Assembly (NCBI RefSeq): GCF_040219635.1
Contig: NZ_JAVJSC010000003.1
Coordinates: 1 to 62,500, forward strand
DNA from: Pyruvatibacter sp.
Lineage (GTDB): Bacteria > Pseudomonadota > Alphaproteobacteria > CGMCC-115125
Direction: 5' to 3'
Length of the DNA: 62,500 nucleotides
A program made the position numbers and the translations under genes. The notes under the pieces were generated by a model that did no database searches, was not told where the DNA came from, and worked only from the letters and a program-made list of their open reading frames with translations. Shown here one piece after another: positions 26,116 to 34,812 of this stretch (positions are counted from its first letter, which is position 1; each line of letters starts with the position of its first letter).

Positions 26116-27290
26116 CGAGGCACGTATCGGGCGATGGCGCCGTCCGGCTGAACCGCGTAAAGGGCGCCATCGACGAGTTTGTCGGTCGTCAGGAAGGCGA
26201 GGTGGCCGAGTTCGATCCGATCGACGACCGAGCCGCGACGGCCGTCGAGAATCGTTGCGACCTTACCGTTCCACACGACGAGGTTGTCGTCGTGCACGGC
26301 GAGCAGATCGCCGTCAACGTCGGGGGCGACCCAGTCGCGCAGTCCGGAGCGGGTATCGACGGCGGTGAATCCCTCGCCGGGGATGGCGACGAAGAGGCGG
26401 CCGTCGTGGAGCACGGGCTGGCCGGTGATGGGCGCCTGCGTGCGGATGCGCCACTGGAGGGCGTCGCGTCCGTAGGAATCGAAGCACCAGATCGACTGGT
26501 CGCGCGACGCGATGTAGAGATAGCGACCGTCGGTGACGGGGTTGTTGTCCACGCCGCCGTAGATCTTCGCCCCGCCCCGAGCGGAGCCGGAACGGACATC
26601 GATGAAGATCACGTCGCCCTTGTCGCTGACGACGCCGACGAGATCATCCTGGATGAGCACGGGGCTGGCGGTGACCGCGCCGCTGACGCCGTACGCCCAC
26701 ATGCCGTAACCGGCGAGCACATTGTGCGCGGCGACGCGACCGGTGGGCGTGCCGAAGATTGCGATGCCGTTGGAGTTGACGACCGGACGCGTGTTCACGA
26801 TCGAGGAATACTTCTGGCGGTCGCGCAGGTCGCCGGTCTTGGGGTCCAGCAGGAAGAGTTCGCTCTGACTCGCAGAGACCACGCGCTCGCGATAGCGGCC
26901 GAGGCCGACGAATCGCGTCAGGTCGCCCGCGAGGTCGGTGGACCAGCGGACGGCGCCTGTGTCGGTCGCGAGGAACGAGAGGACGTTGCCGCTGTCCTGG
27001 GCGAGCAGCGCGTCGTCGAAGGCGCGGAAGTGCGTCACCGTGTTGCCGCGACCGACGACGATGTAGCTCTTCCAGTCGAGGCGGTAACCGAGGTCGCGAT
27101 AGCGGTCGTACGACGACTGATCGCCGCTCGCTGTCGCGACGTCGCCGCCTGTCGCGGCGTCGTCCGACGCCGAAGTGGACGTCGCGTTCTTCGAGGCGCA
27201 GCCGCCGAACAGCGCGAGGCATGCCGCGAGAGCGAGAACGCCGTACATAACCGGGCGTCCGCCGGCACGATCTGAGCGAGCACATTCCAT
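26112..27290 (-). CDS. PQQ-like beta-propeller lipoprotein
   Basis: A 392-residue protein with a lipoprotein signal (LALFGGC) and repeated propeller blades carrying the pattern 'D..G...W' (FLATDTGAVRWSTDLAGDLTR; DTRSGLRDWVAPDVDGDLLA). It resembles BamB, the outer-membrane assembly propeller, but also other PQQ-repeat proteins, and no other Bam gene is near. The start could also be the ATG at 27248, directly before the signal. It overlaps purH by four bases. The site is probably periplasmic and lipid-anchored. Confidence 0.82.
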   Translation of the reverse strand: MECARSDRAGGRPVMYGVLALAACLALFGGCASKNATSTSASDDAATGGDVATASGDQSSYDRYRDLGYRLDWKSYIVVGRGNTVTHFRAFDDALLAQDSGNVLSFLATDTGAVRWSTDLAGDLTRFVGLGRYRERVVSASQSELFLLDPKTGDLRDRQKYSSIVNTRPVVNSNGIAIFGTPTGRVAAHNVLAGYGMWAYGVSGAVTASPVLIQDDLVGVVSDKGDVIFIDVRSGSARGGAKIYGGVDNNPVTDGRYLYIASRDQSIWCFDSYGRDALQWRIRTQAPITGQPVLHDGRLFVAIPGEGFTAVDTRSGLRDWVAPDVDGDLLAVHDDNLVVWNGKVATILDGRRGSVVDRIELGHLAFLTTDKLVDGALYAVQPDGAIARYVPR

Positions 27291-27424
27291 GATCGTCTGT
27301 GTCTCCACCTGTGGACTGGAAAGGATCCGGAGTATGAATGGCCCGGCGCGGCCGGTCAAGCATGCGCGCCCCGCGGGCGCCCCCGCACACCTCCCGTCCG
27401 TGCGGTTGCGGCTATGCTTCCCCC

Positions 27425-28030
27425 ATGTTCACGGGCATCATTCAGAGCACCGGACGCGTCGCATCCACCGACTCCACCGAGGGCGGTCGCCGCCTCGTCA
27501 TCGAAGCCCCGGACTGGGCGCACGCGCCGAAGCCGGGCGACTCCATCGCCGTCAGCGGCTGCTGCCTCACCTCCATCGACGGCCGCCTTGCCTTCGACGT
27601 CATCAGCGAGACCCTCAACAAGACCACGCTGGGCGACCTCGCCCCGGGCGATCGCGTCAACCTCGAACACGCCTGCCGCCCCGACTCCTTCCTCGACGGG
27701 CACATCGTCCAGGGCCACGTGGACGGCGTCGGCGAAGTCGCCGCCGTGCAGGACGACCCCGCCGACTGGCGCGTCCGCATCCGCCCCCCCGCCGGTCTGA
27801 TGGAATTCGTCTCGCCCAAGGGGTCCGTCACCGTGGACGGCGTCTCGCTGACCGTCGCCGACCTCGATCCCGAGACCTTCGAGATCGCGCTCATTCCGAC
27901 CACCCTCGACCTGACCACGCTGCGCGACCTGACGCCCGGCGCGCGTGTGAATCTGGAGATGGACGTCATCAGCAAGACGGTCGTCCACTGGCTCAGGACG
28001 TGGGGCCCCGGGAATGCGCCGTCCCGATGA
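27425..28030 (+). CDS. ribE: Riboflavin synthase, alpha subunit
   Basis: A 201-residue protein with two homologous halves, each a beta-barrel. It opens with the invariant MFTGIIQSTGRV and contains VSGCCLTSID, LDGHIVQGHVDGVG and GSVTVDGVSLTV. It makes riboflavin from two 6,7-dimethyl-8-ribityllumazine molecules. No FMN riboswitch is visible in the 134-base divergent intergenic region. The 3' end overlaps the convergent gene by 38 bases. Confidence 0.95.
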   Translation: MFTGIIQSTGRVASTDSTEGGRRLVIEAPDWAHAPKPGDSIAVSGCCLTSIDGRLAFDVISETLNKTTLGDLAPGDRVNLEHACRPDSFLDGHIVQGHVDGVGEVAAVQDDPADWRVRIRPPAGLMEFVSPKGSVTVDGVSLTVADLDPETFEIALIPTTLDLTTLRDLTPGARVNLEMDVISKTVVHWLRTWGPGNAPSR

Positions 28031-28922
28031 TCCAGCCTTCGACGCCCCGGATCGTCTCATCCGGCGGCGGCTCGACGTCGGCGGACTGAATCGCATCGAC
28101 GAGCAGCAAGGCGCCGAGCAGCGCGTCGAAGTCGTGGTCGGCGGCGAAGCCCCCGTCGATCACGGCCGCGGCCGCGGCGTCGGGCGTCACGCGCAGTCGG
28201 GCCATCGCATCGCGGATGTCGGCGCACACCGCGCGGCGATCCTCGCGCCGTCGCTTGCTCATGCCGCGGGTCATGCCGACGCCGAGTCGCGCATACGCCG
28301 CGGCCGGATAGATCTCCGCGATCGTCACGCCCGGCGCCGACGCGAGGTCGCGCAACGGGCCGTCAAACGGCCACAGGCGGACACGATCGAGACGCGGCAG
28401 GAGAACCGTCCGCCATGCGTGTCCGGCCGCCCGACCGACCTGCGCCCCGCCGCAGGTGAAGAAGAGGCACTCCGCCTTCCGCCGTCCTCCACCGCCGCGA
28501 TCGCAGGCGCGCAGGAGGTCGTCCGTGTGTGAGACCCCCAAAGCCGCGGCAAGGGTCGCGCGCGAGTGACGGCCGCGTTCGCGGGAGTGCGGCGGGTAGA
28601 AGGGCTGATCGAGCGACGGCGCTTCGGTGACGTCGAAGAAATTCGGACGGGCGCCCGCGTCGAGCTCGTCGAGGAACGCGCGGAAGGATGCGATCCCGGC
28701 CGCGGCCGCGTAGCGACGAGGGAGGCCGATGGGCAGGTCCAACCCGAGAAGCGTCGAGCGCGCGCCGGCCGCGACGCGTTCGACGAGCGTCTCCGGGTCG
28801 CCGACGGGTTCCGGCGCATGGAGGTGGAAACGGTCGCCGTCGCGTTCGACGCGGCACATCCAGCGGCCGCGTGCGTTGACCGACCAATCCGCGGCGAAGA
28901 TGCGGTCAGGCCCGCTGGACAT
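27993..28922 (-). CDS. DUF429-like predicted RNase H-fold protein
   Basis: A 309-residue protein starting with RIFAADWSVNARGRW, an RNase H-like first strand with an aspartate, followed by LLGLDLPIGLP, a long helical middle, IAEIYPAAAYARLG, and DHDFDALLGALLLVDAI near the C-terminus. This distribution of acidic residues agrees with the DUF429 group of predicted nucleases. The activity is not established. It overlaps the next gene upstream by 17 bases and is convergent with ribE. Confidence 0.7.
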   Translation of the reverse strand: MSSGPDRIFAADWSVNARGRWMCRVERDGDRFHLHAPEPVGDPETLVERVAAGARSTLLGLDLPIGLPRRYAAAAGIASFRAFLDELDAGARPNFFDVTEAPSLDQPFYPPHSRERGRHSRATLAAALGVSHTDDLLRACDRGGGGRRKAECLFFTCGGAQVGRAAGHAWRTVLLPRLDRVRLWPFDGPLRDLASAPGVTIAEIYPAAAYARLGVGMTRGMSKRRREDRRAVCADIRDAMARLRVTPDAAAAAVIDGGFAADHDFDALLGALLLVDAIQSADVEPPPDETIRGVEGWIIGTAHSRGPTS

Positions 28923-29580
28923 CGGTCAACCAGTCGAGGAATGCATCGAAATTCACGGCGAGCACTTCCTCCTGCGCCAACTCGACGTCGAATTCGCTGC
29001 GGCAGTCGTCCGTCTCCATCGTCCGGATCGGCGCCAGCGCCTCCCCGAGGCAGAAGACGCCGATGGGCAGGTCGCCCTCGAGCGTGCTGACGATCTCGAA
29101 CTCAGCGTTGGGCCAGCACTCGTCGCACTCGTCCAGTTCATATTCCTGGCCGCGGAGGACGAGGACGCGTCCGTCGGCGAGATCGAAGATGCAGCAGGCG
29201 CCTTCGTCGTCAATTGGTTCGACGACGGCGACGCGATGGGCGAGGACGCGCCGCGCCCGGACCATGCCGAGATCGCGCGTGCGTTTCCAGATGTCGCGCG
29301 TCACCGTCTCGACCTCACGCCGCATGCCCCGATCTTCGCGATAGATGTTCACAGCCGCGAGAATGCCATAGGCGCTGGTGAGGACGACCGGCCCGAAGAC
29401 GATGGACATGAGAATGGAGACGACGATGTTGAACTGCGTCCCGAATCCGAGGCCCAGGATGCCGATGGTGAGGCCGGCGCTCCAAAGAGCGACCCACATC
29501 GCCGTCGATTTGAATGTGGCGTAGCCATGCAGCGGCGCGTCGATGATCCGCTGGATCGCGACGCGTTCGCGCTCGTTCAT
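28906..29580 (-). CDS. Hypothetical membrane protein with two transmembrane helices
   Basis: A 224-residue protein of no known family. Two long hydrophobic segments lie at about residues 22-45 and 48-75 (MWVALWSAGLTIGILGLGFG; VVSILMSIVFGPVVLTSAYG). The soluble C-terminal part has a small beta domain (VAVVEPIDDEGACCIFDLAD; VLVLRGQEYELDEC). The start at MNERERV is chosen for its hydrophilic N-terminus; a longer reading to 29676 would overlap nuoG. It sits between nuoG and the DUF429 gene, all on the minus strand. Confidence 0.7.
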   Translation of the reverse strand: MNERERVAIQRIIDAPLHGYATFKSTAMWVALWSAGLTIGILGLGFGTQFNIVVSILMSIVFGPVVLTSAYGILAAVNIYREDRGMRREVETVTRDIWKRTRDLGMVRARRVLAHRVAVVEPIDDEGACCIFDLADGRVLVLRGQEYELDECDECWPNAEFEIVSTLEGDLPIGVFCLGEALAPIRTMETDDCRSEFDVELAQEEVLAVNFDAFLDWLTDVQRA

Positions 29581-29635
29581 CGGGCGGACCTGTTCGTCGT
29601 ACACCGGGGTCGCCCCCCAATCATCGTCGATGCGG

Positions 29636-31261
29636 TCAGAGTTCGACCATCTCGACGTCCGGCTCCTGCTTCGCATCGACGGACGGGTAATGCACGTCCG
29701 TCTCGAAGATGTGCAGAGCGTCGAACTCGTTGGCCATTTCGCGTCGGACGTTCGCGGCGTTCATTGCCTCGGGGCGTTCGATGCCCTCGGCGCGTGCGGC
29801 GAGGTCGAGGGCGACCTGTCCTTCCTGACGCGCGCCGTAGACGACGGGGATCGCCTGTTCGAAGGCCTGAAGTCGGTTGTCCACGTTCTCGAAGACGCCC
29901 GCCTTCTCCGTCCAGGTGGCGCCGGGGATGAGCACGTCGGCGCGTTCGCTCAACTTCGTCGGCAGCGTGTCGATGAGCACGACGAACTTGCCTTCGCAGG
30001 CGCCGAGCATTTCGTCGGTCACCCATTCGCTGGGGTAGTTGCCGGTGATGAGCAGGCCGCCGAACTCGCCGGCGCGTCCGAGGAACTCCTCGTAGGACAT
30101 CACGCCGCCGCCCATCGCCTCGAGCACGCGACGCACGCCGCGGGCGTTGGGCGCCTTCTCGGCGCGGATCGTGTAGCCGCCGGGGAATTCCTTGTCGTCG
30201 CCCTGACGCGGGACGGGGCCGACGACGAACGAGGCGTTCTGATCGACCTGACGCACCGCCTTGGCGAACAGATAGGCCTCCTCGCACGTCAGCATGGGGC
30301 TGACGATGAGGGCGACGCGCTTGTCGCGCAGGCCGTCCACCGCGTCCTCGTATGCCGCGGCGTACTCGCACTCGACGCGCCGGTCGTACCGCATGGTCTT
30401 TGGCTTGACGATGCGATCCTCTCGATGAGCGAACTTCCACGAATAGCGGATCTCGTCGGAGATCCACCACTTGTTGACGTCCATGTTGTCGCGCGGACGG
30501 AAGCGATAGATGCGGCCTTCGTTGTGCTCGATCCAGACGTTGTCGCCCGCCGCCGTGGTTCCGTCGATCGACGGCGTCGTCTTGAGGAACCAGACGCGCT
30601 GGGTGAAGAGGAAGTCCTTGTCCAGCAGGGCGCCGACGGGGCAGAGGTCGATGACGTTGGCCGAGAGTTCGTTGTCGAGGGCGACGCCGGGGAAGACGTC
30701 GATCTGCTCCTGATTGCCGCGACCCTCGACCATGAGCTCGGCCGTGCCCGACACCTCGCGCGTGAAGCGCACGCAGCGGGAGCACATGATGCAGCGATCG
30801 GAGTAGAGGTAGACGTGCGGGCCGAGATCCTTCTTGGGCTGCTTGACCTTGATCTCTTCAAACCGGCTCACGCCGCGGCCGTATTCGTAGGAGTAGTCCT
30901 GCAACTCGCACTCGCCCGCCTGGTCGCACACCGGGCAGTCGAGCGGATGGTTGATGAGCAGGTACTCCATGACGGCCTTCTGGTTGGCGATGGCCTTGGG
31001 GGAGTCGGTGTAGACGACCTGCCCCTCCGCGGCCGTGGTCTGGCACGTCGGCAGGAGCTTCGGGATCGGCTCCAGCTTGTTGTCGTTGCGGGGATTGGGC
31101 GCCCAGACCTCGGCGAGGCAGATGCGACAACTGGCCACGATGGAGAGCCCGTCGTGGTAGCAATACTGGGGGATCTTCACGCCGTTGGCGTTGGCGATCT
31201 GGAGGATCGTCTGTCCCGGCTCGAAATCGCATTCGCGACCGTCGATGTTGATCGTCGGCAT
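29636..31261 (-). CDS. nuoG: NADH-quinone oxidoreductase subunit G-like iron-sulphur protein
   Basis: A 541-residue protein with the NuoG N-terminal cluster set: 2Fe-2S ligands Cys34, Cys45, Cys48 and Cys73; the His-Cys3 cluster site His105, Cys109, Cys112 and Cys118 (CPVCDQAGECELQDYSYEYG); and the third cluster with Cys157, Cys160, Cys163 and Cys207. A molybdopterin-oxidoreductase-like region without a fourth cluster follows. It is shorter than many NuoG proteins (700-900 residues). In complex I it carries electrons from NADH toward quinone. No other nuo gene is within this window. Formate dehydrogenase or hydrogenase subunits share this N-terminus. Confidence 0.85.
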   Translation of the reverse strand: MPTINIDGRECDFEPGQTILQIANANGVKIPQYCYHDGLSIVASCRICLAEVWAPNPRNDNKLEPIPKLLPTCQTTAAEGQVVYTDSPKAIANQKAVMEYLLINHPLDCPVCDQAGECELQDYSYEYGRGVSRFEEIKVKQPKKDLGPHVYLYSDRCIMCSRCVRFTREVSGTAELMVEGRGNQEQIDVFPGVALDNELSANVIDLCPVGALLDKDFLFTQRVWFLKTTPSIDGTTAAGDNVWIEHNEGRIYRFRPRDNMDVNKWWISDEIRYSWKFAHREDRIVKPKTMRYDRRVECEYAAAYEDAVDGLRDKRVALIVSPMLTCEEAYLFAKAVRQVDQNASFVVGPVPRQGDDKEFPGGYTIRAEKAPNARGVRRVLEAMGGGVMSYEEFLGRAGEFGGLLITGNYPSEWVTDEMLGACEGKFVVLIDTLPTKLSERADVLIPGATWTEKAGVFENVDNRLQAFEQAIPVVYGARQEGQVALDLAARAEGIERPEAMNAANVRREMANEFDALHIFETDVHYPSVDAKQEPDVEMVEL

Positions 31262-31473
31262 GGATGACACGTCCTTCTCAGGGGGTGAGGAGGGCATGAT
31301 AGCGGCCCCGACCGACGCGCGGCCAATCGACGCCTCATCAGCCCGCCGACGACCGGAAATCTCTGCCCAATCGCCCGAATTCGGGAACCGCAAGTCCCGT
31401 ATCCGGTCATAGTTAAATGTGCGTGACCTTCACCGTGAGGGTCTGACTCCGGGACCTGACGAGGGGACGCCAG

Positions 31474-33222
31474 TTGCGAACTCGAACGACCGTCGCGCGT
31501 GTCGCTGCATTGATCGTGATAAACGGGATTTGTTCTGCCGCGACAACCACCATCGGACCGGCCGACTCACTGCAGGACGCCATCGACGCGGCGTCGGACG
31601 GTGACACGATCCTGCTCGAACCAGGGGCCTACATGGGAGACCTGCACTTCGACGGGATCGACCTGACCGTCCGCTCAGAGAATCCCCAGATGCCGGCGAT
31701 GCTCAGTGGGTCCGGACTGCGCATCGAGGGCGGGCACGTCGCGATGGAAACGCTGACGCTCGAATTCCAGTCCGCCGAGGTGCTCGACATGAGCGTCGCG
31801 GCACTCGACGGCTGCGAGGCGACCAGCCAGTGGTTCATCGACGACGCCGACGTGATCCTGAACGCGACGGCCTTCTCCGGTCTGACCCTCGGATCGAACG
31901 GCGCGGCGATCGATGCGACCGACTGCCAACTCTCCGATGCCCAAATCGACGCCGACGCCATCGTGCTCGACGGCGTCACAGCGATGAATGTCGAGATGTC
32001 CGCGCGACTGCTGACGATGACGGACGTCACCTGGTCGGCCAGTTTCATCGCGGTGACCTCGATCTTCGCGAGCGAGTCGCTCACGATGGCCGACTGTGCA
32101 TTCATCAATTCCGCCAATCCGGGCCAGTCGGCGCTGATCGGGACCGGCTTCAACGCCATCGTGTCGATGACGAACTGCCATTTCGAGAACAACGACCTCG
32201 CCGACGGCGTGCTCATCAATATCACCAACCTCGCGGCCGCGGACGCGACGATTGCGTCATGCGACTTCCTCGCGAACGACTGCGGCGCCTGCGTGGCCGG
32301 TCAGGGGGCGACGATCGAGGACTGCCGCTTCGAGGACAACACCGGCGCCGCGATCAGCCTCGCTGAAGGCCTGATTGACCGGGCGCAGGTCCGCGGCAAC
32401 GGCGCCGCGGTCCGGATCGGGGTCGGCGACGTCCGCCGCTCGCGGATCACGGGCAACGCGAATGCGGGCGTCGAGGCAAGCATCGGCGCGCAGGGCCCCA
32501 TCACAATCGCCAACTGCCTCATCGCCGACAACACGACCGGTTGGGTCGGCGGTGGCGTTCGCCTCTTCCCGGTGAGCACCGGCGCCGTGATGACGATCGT
32601 CAACTCCACGATCGTCGGCAACACCGCGCAGTCGGCGACAACCGCGGGCGCCGGCGGCGTCTTCGCTCAGTTCGGCACGCTTCACGTGCGCAATTGCATC
32701 CTCACCGGCAATCAGGGTGGCGGCGCCGATGCGACCGACCAACTCTTCATCAATGCGTCGGCCGTGCCCATCACGCTCGACCTCGCCGACTGCCTGATCG
32801 ACGGCGCGGACTCCGTGCCGCCGCCGAGCGAAGGCGGATGGACGGGCGTTGATCTCATCGACGCCGACCCCCGGTTCGTCGATCCCGGCAGCGACGACTA
32901 CCGACTCCTCCCCGCCTCGCCCGCCATCGACGCCGGCGATTCACTCGCGGCCACGGGCATCCCCACCGACATCGACGGACGCAGCCGCATCCTCGGCGCC
33001 GCCGTGGACATCGGGGCCTTTGAACGCTGCCCGGCGGACGTCAACTTCGACGACGACGTGACATTCGACGACCTCAACATCCTCCTCGACGCATGGGCCG
33101 CGGCCGATCCACTCGCCGATCTCGACGGCTCCGGGGTCGTTGACTTCACCGACCTGAACATGCTTCTCGACGCATGGGCCGACTCGTGCATCGCGATCAT
33201 TGATGAAGGAGGCGCCCAATGA
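31474..33222 (+). CDS. Secreted beta-helix protein with C-terminal EF-hand repeats
   Basis: A 582-residue protein with an N-terminal signal (ending near GICSAA). A right-handed parallel beta-helix covers about 25-500: repeated short strands such as IEDCRFEDNTGAAISL and MTIVNSTIVGNTAQSATTAG, and the block DADPRFVDPGSDDYRLLPAS common to polysaccharide-lyase-like helices. The end has two EF-hand/dockerin-like repeats (FDDDVTFDDLNILLDAW; GSGVVDFTDLNMLLDAW). It starts with TTG, preceded by GAGGGGA. It is probably a surface protein or lyase; no catalytic residues could be assigned. Confidence 0.82.
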   Translation: MRTRTTVARVAALIVINGICSAATTTIGPADSLQDAIDAASDGDTILLEPGAYMGDLHFDGIDLTVRSENPQMPAMLSGSGLRIEGGHVAMETLTLEFQSAEVLDMSVAALDGCEATSQWFIDDADVILNATAFSGLTLGSNGAAIDATDCQLSDAQIDADAIVLDGVTAMNVEMSARLLTMTDVTWSASFIAVTSIFASESLTMADCAFINSANPGQSALIGTGFNAIVSMTNCHFENNDLADGVLINITNLAAADATIASCDFLANDCGACVAGQGATIEDCRFEDNTGAAISLAEGLIDRAQVRGNGAAVRIGVGDVRRSRITGNANAGVEASIGAQGPITIANCLIADNTTGWVGGGVRLFPVSTGAVMTIVNSTIVGNTAQSATTAGAGGVFAQFGTLHVRNCILTGNQGGGADATDQLFINASAVPITLDLADCLIDGADSVPPPSEGGWTGVDLIDADPRFVDPGSDDYRLLPASPAIDAGDSLAATGIPTDIDGRSRILGAAVDIGAFERCPADVNFDDDVTFDDLNILLDAWAAADPLADLDGSGVVDFTDLNMLLDAWADSCIAIIDEGGAQ

Positions 33223-33766
33223 ACATGGCGCAACGTCTTGGCGCGATGACCATCGCACTGTGGGCCGCGAACGCGATCAGCGCGACGTTCACCGTCGGGC
33301 AAGGCGAGTCCATCCAGGCGGCGATCGACGCCTCAGCGCCGGGTGACGTCATCGAACTGACGCCGCGAGATCGATCGTCGGAAACGTCTCGGAGTCGGAG
33401 GTGATCATCAGCGGCGGCGGAATCACGGTCGGAGTCGGTGCGCTGGAGGTCGTCAACTCGATCATCCACGGCAACGCAGCGCCCACCAGCGACGCCACCG
33501 CCCAGCAGATCCACGTGCGCGAGACCTGCCCCACCGACGTCTCGTTCGACCAGAGCCTCATCGAAGGCGGCTGGATGGGCCAGGGCGCCGGCAACATCGA
33601 CGCCGATCCCCGATTCGTCGATCCCGGCAGCGACGCCGGCGATTCACTCGCGGCCGCGGCCGATCCACTCGCCGATCTCGACGCCTCCGGCGCCGTTGAT
33701 TTCACCGACCTGAACCTGCTTCTCGACGCGTGGGGCGACTCGTGCATCGCGGCGGGCGCTCGTTGA
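33219..33766 (+). pseudogene. Decayed paralogue of the preceding beta-helix protein
   Basis: The 5' part (from ATG 33219) encodes a signal peptide and VGQGESIQAAIDASAPGDVIEL, equivalent to the start of the preceding protein. A switch to another frame follows near 33360, with ARSIVGNVSESEVIISGGGI and the IIHGNAAPT, DPRFVDPGSD and VDFTDLNLLLDAWGDSC blocks of its C-terminus. The middle of the beta-helix (about 300 residues) and two blocks near the end are missing. The deletion points carry short direct repeats (CGAC; GCGGCC). The start overlaps the upstream stop by four bases. Confidence 0.85.
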
Positions 33767-33924
33767 CGCGGGGCGCCGGAGTTTGCGCGATGGCCGCGTG
33801 ATCGGGAGATTTCCGGCATTCGTTCCCACTTTTCCGGCCCCCCGGTGGTGACGGAACGCCCTTCCGCGCCGATGATTGTGACTCGGAAGAGTCCTTTCAC
33901 CCCCTGACCCGAGGGAGCGGCCGC

Positions 33925-34782
33925 GTGCCTCGCGCCTCGCATCTGACCATCGACCAGGAAGCGCCCGAGCAGCGCATCGAACGCCGGCTGGCGTCGGGGG
34001 TCGTGCGCCTGCGGTCCACCCCCAGCCCCCTGCGGCCGCGAAACGAGGACTGCGCGGGGGTCGTCGAGGTGGATGATCGCCGGGCCGTCCTCATGGTCTG
34101 CGACGGGCTTGGCGGGCACGCCGGCGGCGCCGAAGCGAGCCGACTTGTGGTGGAGACGATCACCGAGGCCGTCGAAGCCGCGGCCAATGACGGCCTCGGC
34201 GGGGAGGAGTCCATGCGCCCCGCCATTCTCAACGGTATCGAACGCGCCAACGCCCTGCTCCTCGAACTCGGCATCGGGTCGGCATCCACGCTCGGGCTCA
34301 TCGAACTCGACGGCATGCTCGCCCGCCCCTACCACGTCGGTGACACCAGCATCCTCATCGTCGGCCAGCGCGGCCGCGTGAAACTGAAGACGGTGGACCA
34401 CGCCCCGGTCGCCTACGCCCATGCCGCGGGCCAATTGAGCGAGTACGAGGCGATTCACCACCACCACCGCCACATCGTGGACAACGTCGTCGGCTCGCGC
34501 GACATGCGCATCGAGATCGGCGCGCCCGTCAGACTTTCCGCCCGCGACACGCTGCTCATCGCCTCCGACGGCCTCTTCGACAATCTCTTCCCCGGCGAGA
34601 TCAACCGTCGCATCCGGACGGGTCCGCTGGAGACGGCGCTGGGCTCCGTCTGTGACCTGGCCGCGGGCCGGATGCGACGCATCGCCGAACCCGGCGTCGA
34701 AGCCCCCATGCCGTCGAAGCCGGACGACCTCACCGTCGTGATGTACCGTCCGACGGCGCACGTGGACGATCACGTCGATTGA
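33925..34782 (+). CDS. PP2C-family Ser/Thr phosphatase
   Basis: A 285-residue phosphatase with PP2C motifs: PRNEDCAGVVE (Asp42), VLMVCDGLGGHAGGAEAS (Asp60), STLGLIELDG, YHVGDTSILI, LLIASDGLFDNL and DDLTVVMYRP. It would remove phosphate from Ser/Thr in a metal-dependent way. The start is GTG with GAGGGAG upstream. The next gene, 30 bases on, is a small kinase-fold protein. The two probably form one transcript and may act on the same targets. Confidence 0.9.
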   Translation: MPRASHLTIDQEAPEQRIERRLASGVVRLRSTPSPLRPRNEDCAGVVEVDDRRAVLMVCDGLGGHAGGAEASRLVVETITEAVEAAANDGLGGEESMRPAILNGIERANALLLELGIGSASTLGLIELDGMLARPYHVGDTSILIVGQRGRVKLKTVDHAPVAYAHAAGQLSEYEAIHHHHRHIVDNVVGSRDMRIEIGAPVRLSARDTLLIASDGLFDNLFPGEINRRIRTGPLETALGSVCDLAAGRMRRIAEPGVEAPMPSKPDDLTVVMYRPTAHVDDHVD

Positions 34783-34812
34783 CCGCGCCCGCGCCGTATA
34801 CTCCGGGGACGC

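Noticed and set aside
27291..27424. FMN riboswitch upstream of riboflavin synthase
   Set aside because: The intergenic region is only 134 bases and lacks the conserved FMN aptamer blocks.
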